Source of the DNA: Pseudomonas sp. MYb185
Lineage (GTDB): Bacteria; Pseudomonadota; Gammaproteobacteria; Pseudomonadales; Pseudomonadaceae
Assembly: GCF_002979975.1 (NCBI RefSeq)
Contig: NZ_PCQD01000006.1
Span: 1 to 64,000, forward strand
Reading direction: 5' to 3'
DNA length: 64,000 bases
Shown here: positions 12,403-20,886 of the stretch, piece after piece
Position numbering within the stretch: position 1 is the first letter of the stretch
Layout: each line of letters opens with the position of its first letter
The notes under the pieces: model-generated
Databases searched by the model: none
Seen by the model: the letters and a program-made list of their open reading frames with translations, nothing else
What the model was told of the DNA's origin: nothing
Made by a program: the position numbers and the translations under genes

Positions 12403-12998
12403 CGCCCCTGCCCTACGCCTGGCGGCCTGCCAGCCAACAGCGTCGTCGAGCAGGCGCTCGACAACCCGAGGGCGGTACCGGGGTGTAGCGCGCCCGCGCT
12501 ACGCCTGGCGGCCTGCCAACCAGCAACGTCGTCGAGCAGGCGCTCGACAACCCGAGGGCGGTACTGGGGTGTAGCGCCCCTGCGCTACGCCTGGCGGCAT
12601 GCCAACCAGCAACGTCGTCGAGCAGGCGCTCGACAACCCGAGGGCGGTACTGGGGTGTAGCGCCCCTGCGCTACGCCTGGCGGCATGCCAACCAGCAACG
12701 TCGTCGAGCAGGCGCTCGACAACCCGAGAGCGGTACTGGGGTGTAGCGCCCCTGCCCTACGCCTGACGGCCTGCCAACCAGCAACGTCGTCGAGCAGGCG
12801 CTCGACAATCCGAGAGCGGTGCTGGGGTGTAGCGCCCCTGCGCTACGCCTCGCGGCATACCAACCGGCAACGTCGTCGAGCAGGCGCTCGACAACCCGAC
12901 GGTCGTACCGGGGTGTAGCGCCCCTGCGCTACGCCTGGGGGCCTGCCAGCCAACAGCGTCATCGAGCAGGCGCTCGACAACCCGAGGGCGGTACCGGA
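12397..12998. repeat. Seven 86-bp tandem repeats
   Basis: Units start at 12397, 12483, 12569, 12655, 12741, 12827 and 12913, exactly 86 bp apart, with few substitutions and no length change. Each unit holds two short hairpins: GTAGCG-CCCCTG-CGCTAC and, about 25 nt further on, GTCGAG-CAGGCG-CTCGAC. The array fills the gap between convergent genes (LysR and the siderophore ATPase). A broken remnant (ACTCGACAACCCGGG) follows to 13015. 86 is not a multiple of 3 and the unit has stops in several frames, so it is not coding. There are no variable spacers, so it is not CRISPR. It looks like an amplified REP-type element. Confidence 0.93.
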
Positions 12999-13028
12999 GT
13001 ACTCGACAACCCGGGTCCTCTTCCCCGG

Positions 13029-13793
13029 TCAGGCCATGCGGAAATAGACGCAGATCCGCTGCCCATTGACCTCATGCACGGCGATATCCATCTCGTACAG
13101 ATCGCGCAGCACCTCATCACGGATGATCTGCTGCGGCGTGCCCTGGTAGGCCGGCTTGCCCTGGCGCATGGCGATGATGTGGTCGGAATAGCAGGAGGCG
13201 AAGTTGATATCGTGCAGCACCACCACCACGGTCTTGCCCTTCTCGTCGGCGGCGCGGCGCAGCAGTTGCATCATGTCCACGGCAAAGCGCATGTCGATGT
13301 TGTTCAGCGGCTCATCCAGCAGTACGTACTCGGTGTCCTGGCACATGACCATGGCCACGTAGGCTCGCTGACGCTGGCCGCCGGACAGCTCGTCGATCGG
13401 CCGGTCGCGGTACTCGTTCAGCCGCAGGTAGTCCATGGCCTCATCCACGTGACGCATGTCCTCGGCGGTCAGGCGTCCGCCCGAATGCGGAAAACGGCCG
13501 AAGGCGACCAGATCCCGCACCGTCAGGCGCAGCGAAGTCTGGTTGTCCTGACGCAGGATCGACAGGCGCCGGGCCAGCACGCTGCCCGGTGTACGGGTGA
13601 CATCCATGCCATCGACCAGTACCGTGCCGGCGCTCATCGGCGTCAGGCGGCTGATCATCGACAGCAGCGTCGACTTGCCCGCCCCGTTCGGCCCGATGAT
13701 CGAGGTAAAACCGCCCTTGGGAATGCTCAGGCTGACGTCATCGACCACCAGCACATCGCCGTAGCGCTTGGAAACACCTTGGGTTTCAATCAT
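13029..13793 (-). CDS. Ferric-siderophore ABC transporter, ATP-binding protein
   Basis: Cytoplasmic ATPase of an iron-siderophore importer. The 254-aa protein has Walker A GPNGAGKST near 35, Q-loop LRQDNQ, signature LSGGQRQRAYVA near 134 and Walker B YVLLDEPLNNID near 155, with the FepC/FhuC-type spacing. The ATG at 13793 overlaps the stop of the upstream permease (ATGA), so translation is probably coupled. Last gene of a four-gene operon (binding protein, two permeases, ATPase). Closest family sets by order and sequence character are FatBCDE, VctPDGC and YclNOPQ. The actual siderophore cannot be told from sequence. Confidence 0.9.
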   Translation of the reverse strand: MIETQGVSKRYGDVLVVDDVSLSIPKGGFTSIIGPNGAGKSTLLSMISRLTPMSAGTVLVDGMDVTRTPGSVLARRLSILRQDNQTSLRLTVRDLVAFGRFPHSGGRLTAEDMRHVDEAMDYLRLNEYRDRPIDELSGGQRQRAYVAMVMCQDTEYVLLDEPLNNIDMRFAVDMMQLLRRAADEKGKTVVVVLHDINFASCYSDHIIAMRQGKPAYQGTPQQIIRDEVLRDLYEMDIAVHEVNGQRICVYFRMA

Positions 13794-14755
13794 TGTCTGA
13801 CTCCGCGCATCAGCAGCGCTATGAACAGCAGGCCGCCGGCCAGCTCGATGACCAGCGCCAGCGGCAGGGTTGAGGCCAGCACATGCTCCAGCAGCACCTG
13901 ACCACCGACCAGGCAGATGATCCCGGCCAACACACTGGCCGGCAGCGTCCAGCAGTGACGCGGGGAGCCAGTGAACCAGTAGGCCAGGTTGGCGATCAGC
14001 AGGCCGAAGAAAAGGGTCGGGCCGACCAGCACCGTGGCCACCGACACCAGGATCGCCACCACCGCCATGATGCCCAGCACTACCCGCCCGTGGGCAACGC
14101 CGAGGTTGATGGTGATATCCCGCCCCAGCGACAGCACATCCAGGCAACGCCACCAGCGCAGCAGCAACAGACCGCCCAGCGTCAGGGCAACCGCCGCTGC
14201 GCCCAGCAGCTGGGTATTGATGCGCCTGAAACTGGCCTGGGGCACGCCAGTGCTGATACCGAACTCGCTCGGGTCAAGTACCCGGGCGCCGAGCTCGGAA
14301 AGCTCGCGGAACAACATACCGGCCAGCATGCCAAGCAGAATCATCAGATGCAGACTGCGCACCGAGCCGGAAAACAGCAGGCGGAACAGCAGCAGCGCCA
14401 ACATCACCATTACCAGCACCTGCATGGCAAAGCGCAACGACGGCGGCCACTCGGCCAGTTGGCTACCGCCCCAGACCAGCAGTGCCAGGGTCTGCACCAG
14501 CACATAGAGCACATCGAACCCCATCAGCGCCGGCGTCAACAGACGGCTGTGGGTAATGGTCTGGAACAGCACGGTGGAAATACCAATGGCGCAGGCGGTG
14601 AGCAGCAATGCCAGCAGCCGGCTACCACGGTACTGCAGGATGAAGTCCCAATCGGTCTGCACGTTCACCGTCATGAAGCCGACCATGCACAGCAGCGCCA
14701 GCACGCCCAGCACCAGCACCCGCAGCGCCGGACTGCGCCAGGAAGTCAGGACCAT
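13790..14755 (-). CDS. Ferric-siderophore ABC transporter permease, second subunit
   Basis: A 321-aa inner-membrane protein of the FecCD/BtuC family with about nine hydrophobic segments. It ends in the family-typical region around VGPTLFFGLLIANLAYWFTG. The ATG at 14755 is preceded by GGGAGGG at a 6-nt spacing, while an in-frame ATG 42 nt upstream lacks a site. It overlaps the first permease by 10 bp. FatC/YclO-like by position. It forms the membrane channel as a heterodimer with the upstream permease. Confidence 0.9.
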   Translation of the reverse strand: MVLTSWRSPALRVLVLGVLALLCMVGFMTVNVQTDWDFILQYRGSRLLALLLTACAIGISTVLFQTITHSRLLTPALMGFDVLYVLVQTLALLVWGGSQLAEWPPSLRFAMQVLVMVMLALLLFRLLFSGSVRSLHLMILLGMLAGMLFRELSELGARVLDPSEFGISTGVPQASFRRINTQLLGAAAVALTLGGLLLLRWWRCLDVLSLGRDITINLGVAHGRVVLGIMAVVAILVSVATVLVGPTLFFGLLIANLAYWFTGSPRHCWTLPASVLAGIICLVGGQVLLEHVLASTLPLALVIELAGGLLFIALLMRGVRQ

Positions 14756-15756
14756 TTCGCCCTCCCCTGCAGCAGGACCGCGAGAAACACCACGCAACCA
14801 CCAATCGACAGCAGATTGGACGAGGGCACCTCGTAGGGATGGATCAGCAGCCGACCCAGCAGGTCAGCCGCCAGCAGCAGGGCCGCTCCCAGCAGCGCCA
14901 CCAGCGGTATCGACCGGCGCAGGTTGTCCCCGGCCAGCAGCCGTACCAGATTCGGCGCCACCAGCCCGATAAAGGGAATCACCCCGGCGGTCACCACCAC
15001 GCTGCCGACAATCATCGCCACCAGCACCACACCGGCGCCCATCAGCAGCGAGTAGTTGACACCGATATTGGTGGCGAAATCACGACCCATGCCAATCACG
15101 GTAAAGCGATCGGCCAACAGCATCGCCGCCCCGGTCAGGCCGGCCGCTATCCACAGCAGTTCATAGCGACCGCGCAACACCGCCGAGAAATCACCGCTAT
15201 TCCAGGCGCGCAGTGATTGCGAGAGGTCGAAGTGGTGCGCCAGCAGGCCACTGCCGGCATGTATCACCCCGGCCATGACCAGACCGACCAGCGGCACGAT
15301 CAGTGCCGAGCGCAGCGGCATGCGCTGCAGTACCCCGAGAAACAGCAGGATACCGCCAGCGGCAAAGGCACTGACCACCAGAAACCGGCCCCACAGCGGC
15401 AGCCCCTGGGGCAATGCGATAGCCAGCACCAGCATACCAAGCGCAGCTACTGCCATCGGGCCGGTGGTGGAGGTATCCACCAGCCGGTTGCGCGCCATCA
15501 TCTGCAGCATCGCGCCGGCCACCGCCAGCGCGGCGCCGGCCAGAATCAATGCGATGGTGCGCGGCAGACGGCTGACGAAGAGAATCTTGGAAATCCGGTC
15601 ATCCGGGTCGGCAGTGAGGACATTGAGCAGACTCATGCGGCTGGCACCGACATTCAGACTGCACAACCCCAGTACGACCACCAGGCCCAACAACAGGAAC
15701 AACCAGAGAGCGCCCATGCGGGGCGCCCTGGATGGAGAAGAAATGGAATGGGACAT
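14746..15756 (-). CDS. Ferric-siderophore ABC transporter permease, first subunit
   Basis: A 336-aa FecCD-family inner-membrane permease. SKILFVSRLPRTIALILAGAALAVAGAMLQ near residue 52 is the conserved segment of iron-siderophore permeases, and VTAGVIPFIGLVAPNLVRLL near 255 is the cytoplasmic coupling loop region. FatD/YclN-like by position, 32 nt after the binding-protein gene. Confidence 0.92.
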   Translation of the reverse strand: MSHSISSPSRAPRMGALWLFLLLGLVVVLGLCSLNVGASRMSLLNVLTADPDDRISKILFVSRLPRTIALILAGAALAVAGAMLQMMARNRLVDTSTTGPMAVAALGMLVLAIALPQGLPLWGRFLVVSAFAAGGILLFLGVLQRMPLRSALIVPLVGLVMAGVIHAGSGLLAHHFDLSQSLRAWNSGDFSAVLRGRYELLWIAAGLTGAAMLLADRFTVIGMGRDFATNIGVNYSLLMGAGVVLVAMIVGSVVVTAGVIPFIGLVAPNLVRLLAGDNLRRSIPLVALLGAALLLAADLLGRLLIHPYEVPSSNLLSIGGCVVFLAVLLQGRAKWS

Positions 15757-15788
15757 GCATCCTGCCTGACCAGCAAAGGGGCGAAAAC

Positions 15789-16724
15789 TCAGCGCCCGGC
15801 GGAGAACACCTGAATCAGCTCATCGACACTGTTCTGCATCACGCCGATACCGCTGTTGTCCAGCAGATACCAGCTGGCCGGATCCAGATAGACGATCTGC
15901 CCTTTGCTGCCGGCACTGGTGGCCTGCACCAGTTCGTTGTCCATCAGCTCAGCAGCAGCGGTACCTTCACGGCCGATGGCAGCGTCACGGTCCATCACGA
16001 ACAGCCAGTCCGGATCGGCCTCCAGCAGAAACTCGAAGGACACCGCCTGACCGTGGCGGCCGACCTGCAGTTCCTCGACCGCCGGGGCAACGCCGAATAC
16101 ATCATGGATCAGCCCAAAGCGGGTGCCCTTGCCGAACGCCGCCATCTTGCCGCCGGTGGTGAGGACCAGTAGGCCATCACCCTGCCCTTCGGTCAGGCCA
16201 CGCAGTTCGGTGACGGAATTCTTGAGCCGGGCGACCAGCTCGGCAGCCTGATCCTGCTTGCCGAAGATCTCACCGAGCAGCAAGGTATTGCGCTCGACAC
16301 TGCCCAGCAGGTCGTTCGGATCAGGGGTCAGATCGATGGTGGTGCCGAACCTGGACGTCTCGTCATACTGCCCCTGGGCACGACGACCGAGAATGATCAG
16401 GTCCGGCTGGGCGTTCTTCAGCGCCTCGAAGTCCGGCTCGAACAGGCTGCCAGCACGAATGTAATCGCCATCACGGTACTGCTTGAGCACCTCCGGCGGA
16501 TTGGAGGAAGGAATACCACTGACCGTCACCCCCAGCTGCGCCAGGGTATCCAGCGTCGACCAGTCCAGCACCACCACCTTGTGTGGCTGGACCGGCACCT
16601 GAGCCTGACCACTGGAGTGGGTAATGGTGATGTTCTCTGCCTGCGCTACAGCGGCACCAGCACCCAGCGTCAGAGCCAGACAGACTCCGGACAGCGCAGC
16701 AAAACGGGAAAGACCTGACAGCAT
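15789..16724 (-). CDS. Periplasmic ferric-siderophore binding protein
   Basis: A 311-aa substrate-binding protein of the FepB/FatB/CeuE class (TroA-like fold). The signal peptide covers about 28 residues and ends GAAVAQAEN; no lipobox Cys is present, so it should be soluble in the periplasm, unlike FatB and YclQ, which are lipoproteins. VVLDWSTLDTLAQLGV and QPDLIILGRRAQ are the usual opening strands of both lobes. It is the first gene of the operon. A Fur-like box lies about 86 nt upstream. No TonB-dependent receptor is adjacent, so the receptor must be encoded elsewhere. Confidence 0.9.
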   Translation of the reverse strand: MLSGLSRFAALSGVCLALTLGAGAAVAQAENITITHSSGQAQVPVQPHKVVVLDWSTLDTLAQLGVTVSGIPSSNPPEVLKQYRDGDYIRAGSLFEPDFEALKNAQPDLIILGRRAQGQYDETSRFGTTIDLTPDPNDLLGSVERNTLLLGEIFGKQDQAAELVARLKNSVTELRGLTEGQGDGLLVLTTGGKMAAFGKGTRFGLIHDVFGVAPAVEELQVGRHGQAVSFEFLLEADPDWLFVMDRDAAIGREGTAAAELMDNELVQATSAGSKGQIVYLDPASWYLLDNSGIGVMQNSVDELIQVFSAGR

Positions 16725-16809
16725 GACAACTCCTTTTCGATACCCGCAGCCGTCTCCAACAGCAACGACGAAGCGCTACCGACAGCAGCAGAAACAGGGG
16801 GGAACATCT

Positions 16810-16828
16810 GCGAATAATTATTGTTTGC
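16810..16828 (-). promoter_or_regulatory. Fur-like box upstream of the siderophore operon
   Basis: On the minus strand GCAAACAATAATTATTCGC matches 12 of 19 positions of the classical Fur consensus and keeps the AATAATTATT centre. It is the only such site in the gap before the binding-protein gene, so iron repression is likely. Assignment is by inspection, not by a matrix score. Confidence 0.6.
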
Positions 16829-16873
16829 GAGACTAGCAAAACCGCCTCGCCGGTACAATCGATCGCCCATGAA

Positions 16874-16899
16874 AAAGGCGAGCCCACGGGCTCGCCTTT
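16874..16899 (-). terminator. Terminator after yceI
   Basis: AAAGGCGAGCCC and GGGCTCGCCTTT form a 12-bp stem around 2 nt (effectively a 4-nt loop). On the minus strand it ends in TTTTTC, a canonical intrinsic terminator about 20 nt after the yceI stop. Confidence 0.88.
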
Positions 16900-16918
16900 G
16901 TTACTTCCCATTTCGCCG

Positions 16919-17494
16919 TTACTTGCGAATACCTTCGATGGTCAGATCCAGCTCGACCACCGCAGAGGCCGGCCCCAGGTCCATGGAGATATCGTAGTCG
17001 GCCAGCTTGATGCTGGTGGTGCCTTCAAAACCGGCTCGGTAGCCACCCCACGGATCATCACCCTCACCGATGAAGCGGGCATCGATCACCACCGGCTTAG
17101 TCACCCCGTTGAGGGTGAAGTCACCGGTGACCTTGGCGGTATTCTCGCCAGTCACTTCCACCGCAGTGGAAACGAAGGTGGCCTGGGGATGCTTGCCTAC
17201 GTTGAGGAAGTCATCGCTGCGCAGGTGCTTGTCACGCTCGGCATGGTTGGAATCCACGCTGGCGGTGTTGATGGTCACGCTGACCTTGCTGTTCTCCGGG
17301 TTGTCCGCATCCCAGCTGAAGCTGCCGTCAAAGTCGTTGAAGCGACCATGCAGCATGCTGAAGCCCATGTGTCCGGTCTTGAAGTTGATGAAGGCGTGCT
17401 GACCTTCCTTGTCGATCGCGTAATCAGCGGCGTACAGCGAGCCGGACAGAGCCATCAAACCACCCAGTGCAATACCTGCGAAAATCTTTTTCAT
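16919..17494 (-). CDS. yceI: YceI-family periplasmic lipid-binding protein
   Basis: A 191-aa exported protein: signal peptide of about 22 residues ([12 protein letters not shown] to LYAADY), then a YceI domain with [44 protein letters not shown] and the [14 protein letters not shown] strand. Characterised YceI folds are lipocalin-like barrels that bind isoprenoid or amphiphilic molecules. The start ATG overlaps the stop of the cytochrome b561 gene by 4 bp, the yceJ-yceI pairing known in E. coli, which suggests a role with quinone-linked electron flow. The terminator at 16874 closes the pair. Confidence 0.93.
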   Translation of the reverse strand: MKKIFAGIALGGLMALSGSLYAADYAIDKEGQHAFINFKTGHMGFSMLHGRFNDFDGSFSWDADNPENSKVSVTINTASVDSNHAERDKHLRSDDFLNVGKHPQATFVSTAVEVTGENTAKVTGDFTLNGVTKPVVIDARFIGEGDDPWGGYRAGFEGTTSIKLADYDISMDLGPASAVVELDLTIEGIRK

Positions 17495-18075
17495 GCTTGT
17501 TTCTCCTTGGAGTCAGTCAATTGCCGCCCTTGCATGCCGAGCATGCGGCGCAACGTGTCGTCATGGTCAAGAAAATGATGCTTCAGAGCACCCAGCGCAT
17601 GCAGCGCGGCCAGCCCCAATACCCCTATCGCCACCCAGTAATGCACTGCCCCGGCCCGGTCAGCCTGACTTGGCAACCCGGTCACCAGCGCCGGCACCTC
17701 GAACCAGCCAAATACGCTGATACCTTGCCCCTTGGCCGTGGAAATCAGATAACCACTGGCTACGATCACGAACAGCAACAGGTATAGCAGCCCATGCACC
17801 ACTCCCGCCACGCTGACTTCCCAGCGCTTGTGGTTGGGCAGATGCGCCGGCCGCGGGTTGATCCAGCGCCACAGCAAGCGCAACACCAGTACTGCCAATA
17901 GCGCCAGGCCGATGCTCTTGTGCCAGAACGGCGCGCTGCGGTAGTAGGGGCTGTAGTAACTCAGGTCGGTCATCCACAACCCGAGAATGGCCAGCCCGAT
18001 CACGGTCAGCGCCACTACCCAGTGCAGCAGGATGGACACCAGCCCATAGCTGTTCCGCGTATTTTTCAGGTGCAT
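17491..18075 (-). CDS. Cytochrome b561 family membrane protein (YceJ-like)
   Basis: A 194-aa diheme b-type cytochrome with four transmembrane helices. Candidate heme-ligand histidines are seen in [11 protein letters not shown] (helix 1), [12 protein letters not shown] (helix 2) and [26 protein letters not shown] (helix 4). It probably passes electrons between quinol and a periplasmic acceptor. First gene of a two-gene operon with yceI. Confidence 0.9.
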   Translation of the reverse strand: MHLKNTRNSYGLVSILLHWVVALTVIGLAILGLWMTDLSYYSPYYRSAPFWHKSIGLALLAVLVLRLLWRWINPRPAHLPNHKRWEVSVAGVVHGLLYLLLFVIVASGYLISTAKGQGISVFGWFEVPALVTGLPSQADRAGAVHYWVAIGVLGLAALHALGALKHHFLDHDDTLRRMLGMQGRQLTDSKEKQA

Positions 18076-18216
18076 TGCTATACGTCCTGTATTGGATGAT
18101 GCAAATGATCATACATCGGGATAGGAAAACTAAAAGCGGAAATAGTAGAGCAGAAACATCTATTTTATAGATATATCCCAGATCAGCTGCTGGCTGTTCG
18201 TGCAAGGTCTGCCTTT

Positions 18217-18309
18217 CCCGGGCGGGTCAGCTCGACACGCCGTGAATACGTCCCTGCAGGCTCGTTGATGCCATCCCTGGCATCAAACGGTCGAGCCGAC
18301 CCGACCGGG
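18217..18309. repeat. Nested inverted-repeat (cruciform) element
   Basis: Outer 20-nt arms at 18217-18236 and 18290-18309 are complementary with two mismatches. Between them lies a perfect inner hairpin at 18265-18286 (TTGATGCCA-TCCC-TGGCATCAA). The outer arms contain the CTCGAC/GTCGAG core seen in the other repeats of this window. The remaining 18076-18417 holds no gene that I can support. The two-stem structure resembles REPIN-type mobile repeats. Confidence 0.65.
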
Positions 18310-18417
18310 AAACGCCGCCATGGAGTGCGGAGTATCGGAGGGGGAGGAAAGATTTACTGCAGCCACTTCGCACTGCGTCGCAGCATGAAGTGGCTGCCGA
18401 CTGAACGGTACAAAACG

Positions 18418-19212
18418 TCAGAAGAACAGCCGCTTCAACTCCGCCCCCGGATCAGCCGCGCGCATGAACGCCTCGCCCACCAGGAAGCTGTATACGCCAT
18501 TCTCCAGCATCAACTCGACATCGGCACGGGACAGAATGCCGCTCTCGGTCACCGCCAGGCGATCCGCCGGAATCCGCGGCAGCAACTGCAAGGTGGTATC
18601 GAGCGACACCTCGAAATTATGCAGATTGCGGTTGTTGATACCCACCAGCGGCGTATCCAGTTTCAGCGCGCGCTCCAGTTCCGCCCCATCGTGCACTTCC
18701 ACCAGCACATCCAGGCCATGCTCGACGGCCACCGCGTTGAGCTCCGCCATCTGGCTGTCTTCCAGCGAGGCGACGATCAGCAGCACACAATCGGCGCCCA
18801 TCGCCCGCGCCTCGACCACCTGGTAAGGGTCGACCAGGAAGTCCTTGCGGATCACCGGCAGCGCACAGGCCGCCCGTGCCTGCTGCAGATACTCGGGACT
18901 GCCCTGGAAGAAATCGATATCGGTCAGCACCGACAGACAGGCCGCCCCACCCTGCTGATAGCTGGCGGCGATCTCGGCCGGATTGAAATCTTCCCGGATC
19001 ACTCCCTTGCTCGGTGAGGCCTTCTTCACCTCGGCAATCACCGCCGGCTGCTGCGCCGCTGCACGCTGGCGCAGCGCCTGGGCAAAGCCGCGCGGCTTGT
19101 CGGCACCGGCAGCCAGGCGCTCCAGCTCGGCCAGCGATACCCTGGCGCGATTCTCCTTCACTTCCTCGTACTTGCGGGCGACGATGTTTTCCAGAATGGT
19201 TGGCAGGCTCAT
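18418..19212 (-). CDS. trpC: Indole-3-glycerol phosphate synthase
   Basis: Closes the indole ring from CdRP in tryptophan biosynthesis. The 264-aa monofunctional TIM barrel shows [13 protein letters not shown] near 60 (catalytic Lys), [13 protein letters not shown] near 120, [14 protein letters not shown] near 185 and the AVTESGILS phosphate site. The start overlaps the trpD stop by 4 bp (ATGA), so translation is coupled. It is the last gene of the trpEGDC run; vfr/crp, which I recall following trpC in other Pseudomonas, is not found. Confidence 0.96.
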   Translation of the reverse strand: MSLPTILENIVARKYEEVKENRARVSLAELERLAAGADKPRGFAQALRQRAAAQQPAVIAEVKKASPSKGVIREDFNPAEIAASYQQGGAACLSVLTDIDFFQGSPEYLQQARAACALPVIRKDFLVDPYQVVEARAMGADCVLLIVASLEDSQMAELNAVAVEHGLDVLVEVHDGAELERALKLDTPLVGINNRNLHNFEVSLDTTLQLLPRIPADRLAVTESGILSRADVELMLENGVYSFLVGEAFMRAADPGAELKRLFF

Positions 19213-20258
19213 TTCTGCAGCGCCTCCTCACGGAAGATTTCAGTAAAGGAGGCCAATTCGGCCATCTTTTCCCGGGCCATGCCCGAATACAGGGCATCGG
19301 AGGCCAGTTCCACACCCTCCTTCAGCGACGATGCCACATCCGCCGCGTACAGCGCCGCACCGGCATTGAGGATGATCATGTCCGCCGCCTTCTCCCCGAC
19401 CTCGGTCTCACGCTTGCCCAGCGCATCGCGGATCAGCTGCAGCGAAGCCTCCGGCCCCTCTACGGTCAGGCCGATCAGGCTGCGGCTCTTGATACCCAGC
19501 TCCTCCGGGCTGACCTCGTATTCGCTGATCACCCCATCCTTCAGCTCGGCGATGTGCGTGGGCGAGGCCAGGCTGATTTCATCCAGGCCGTCGCGCGAAT
19601 GCACGATCAGCACATGGCGGCTGCCCAGCCGCGCCAGCACCTCGGCCATCGGCCGGCACAGCGCCTTGCTGAACACCCCGATCACCTGATGCTTGACCCC
19701 GGCCGGATTGGTCATCGGCCCGAGCATGTTGAACAGGGTACGCATGCCCAGCTCGCGACGCGGGCCAACGGCATATTTCATCGCGCCATGGTGGGCCGGC
19801 GCGAACATGAAGCCGACGCCGACGCTCTCCACACAACGGGCCACCTGATCGGGGGTCAGGTTCAGGTTGATGCCGGCCGCCTCCAGCAGATCGGCACTAC
19901 CGCTCTTGCCGGACACCGCACGGTTGCCGTGCTTGGCCACCTTGCCACCGGCGGCGGCTACCACGAAGGCGGCAGCCGATGACACATTGAAGATATTTGC
20001 GCCGTCGCCACCGGTACCGCAGGTATCGACCAGATTGTCGCCTTCGATCGTCACCCCCGAGGCCAGTTCGCGCATCGCCAGCGCCGCACCGGTGATCTCG
20101 TCCAGGCTCTCGCTCTTCATGCGCAGGGCCACCAGCATGCCGCCAATCTGCGCATCGGTGCACTGGCCGGTCATGATCTGACGCATGACATCCTGCATCT
20201 CCTGCGTGGACAGGTCGATGTTTTCAACGACCCTGGCCAGTGCTGTGGTGATATCCAT
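19209..20258 (-). CDS. trpD: Anthranilate phosphoribosyltransferase
   Basis: Transfers phosphoribose from PRPP to anthranilate. The 349-aa protein contains [17 protein letters not shown] near 80 (PRPP-binding), [19 protein letters not shown] near 106 and [10 protein letters not shown] near 175. Two adjacent ATGs at 20261 and 20258 both fit the AGGAG site; 20258 gives the usual pseudomonad N-terminus (MDITTALAR). It lies between trpG and trpC with short or overlapping junctions. Confidence 0.96.
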   Translation of the reverse strand: MDITTALARVVENIDLSTQEMQDVMRQIMTGQCTDAQIGGMLVALRMKSESLDEITGAALAMRELASGVTIEGDNLVDTCGTGGDGANIFNVSSAAAFVVAAAGGKVAKHGNRAVSGKSGSADLLEAAGINLNLTPDQVARCVESVGVGFMFAPAHHGAMKYAVGPRRELGMRTLFNMLGPMTNPAGVKHQVIGVFSKALCRPMAEVLARLGSRHVLIVHSRDGLDEISLASPTHIAELKDGVISEYEVSPEELGIKSRSLIGLTVEGPEASLQLIRDALGKRETEVGEKAADMIILNAGAALYAADVASSLKEGVELASDALYSGMAREKMAELASFTEIFREEALQK

Positions 20259-20279
20259 CATTGCTCTCCTGAGATTCGT

Positions 20280-20876
20280 TCAGCTGCGCATGCCGCCCTG
20301 CTGATTGAGAAAGTTGGCCAGTAGTTCATGGCCCTGTTCGCTGAGAATGGACTCGGGGTGGAACTGCACCCCCTCGATCAGGTACTGGCGATGGCGCAGC
20401 CCCATGATCTCGTCCACCGAACCGTCAGCGTGCTGGGTCCAGGCGGTGACCTCCAGGCACTCGGGCAGGTTGTCGCGGCGCACCACCAGTGAATGATAGC
20501 GGGTCACCGTCAGCGGGTTGGCCAGGCCGGCGAACACACCCTGGTCACGGTGGTAGACCGGGCTGGTCTTGCCATGCATGGCTTCACGCGCCCGCACCAC
20601 CTCACCGCCGAATGCCTGGCCGATGCTCTGGTGCCCAAGGCAGACACCGAGGATCGGCAGCTTGCCGGCAAAGTGTCTGAGCGCCGCTACCGATACTCCC
20701 GCCTCGTTCGGCGTACATGGCCCCGGCGAGACCACGATGCGCTCCGGCTCCAGCGCCTCGATCTGTGCCACGCTCAACTCATCGTTGCGTACTACCTTGA
20801 CCTCGGCACCCAGCTCACCGAAGTACTGCACCAGGTTCCAGGTGAAGGAGTCGTAATTGTCGATCATCAATAACAT
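20280..20876 (-). CDS. trpG: Anthranilate synthase component II (glutamine amidotransferase)
   Basis: Supplies ammonia from glutamine to TrpE. The 198-aa class I amidotransferase has the nucleophile in [16 protein letters not shown] near 79 and the His-Glu pair in [14 protein letters not shown] near 170. It begins 10 nt after the trpE stop. In P. aeruginosa trpE and trpG are separated by a pyocin cluster; here they touch. Pseudomonad TrpG can also serve PabB, which cannot be judged from the sequence. Confidence 0.96.
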   Translation of the reverse strand: MLLMIDNYDSFTWNLVQYFGELGAEVKVVRNDELSVAQIEALEPERIVVSPGPCTPNEAGVSVAALRHFAGKLPILGVCLGHQSIGQAFGGEVVRAREAMHGKTSPVYHRDQGVFAGLANPLTVTRYHSLVVRRDNLPECLEVTAWTQHADGSVDEIMGLRHRQYLIEGVQFHPESILSEQGHELLANFLNQQGGMRS

Positions 20877-20886
20877 GCCGATTCCC

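Noticed and set aside
12383-12918. Short open frames through the 86-bp repeats
   Set aside because: They change frame with each unit and encode the same repeated peptide fragments; an 86-bp unit cannot keep one frame, so these are not genes.
12397-12998. CRISPR array
   Set aside because: The whole 86-bp unit repeats; there are no unique spacers and no cas genes.
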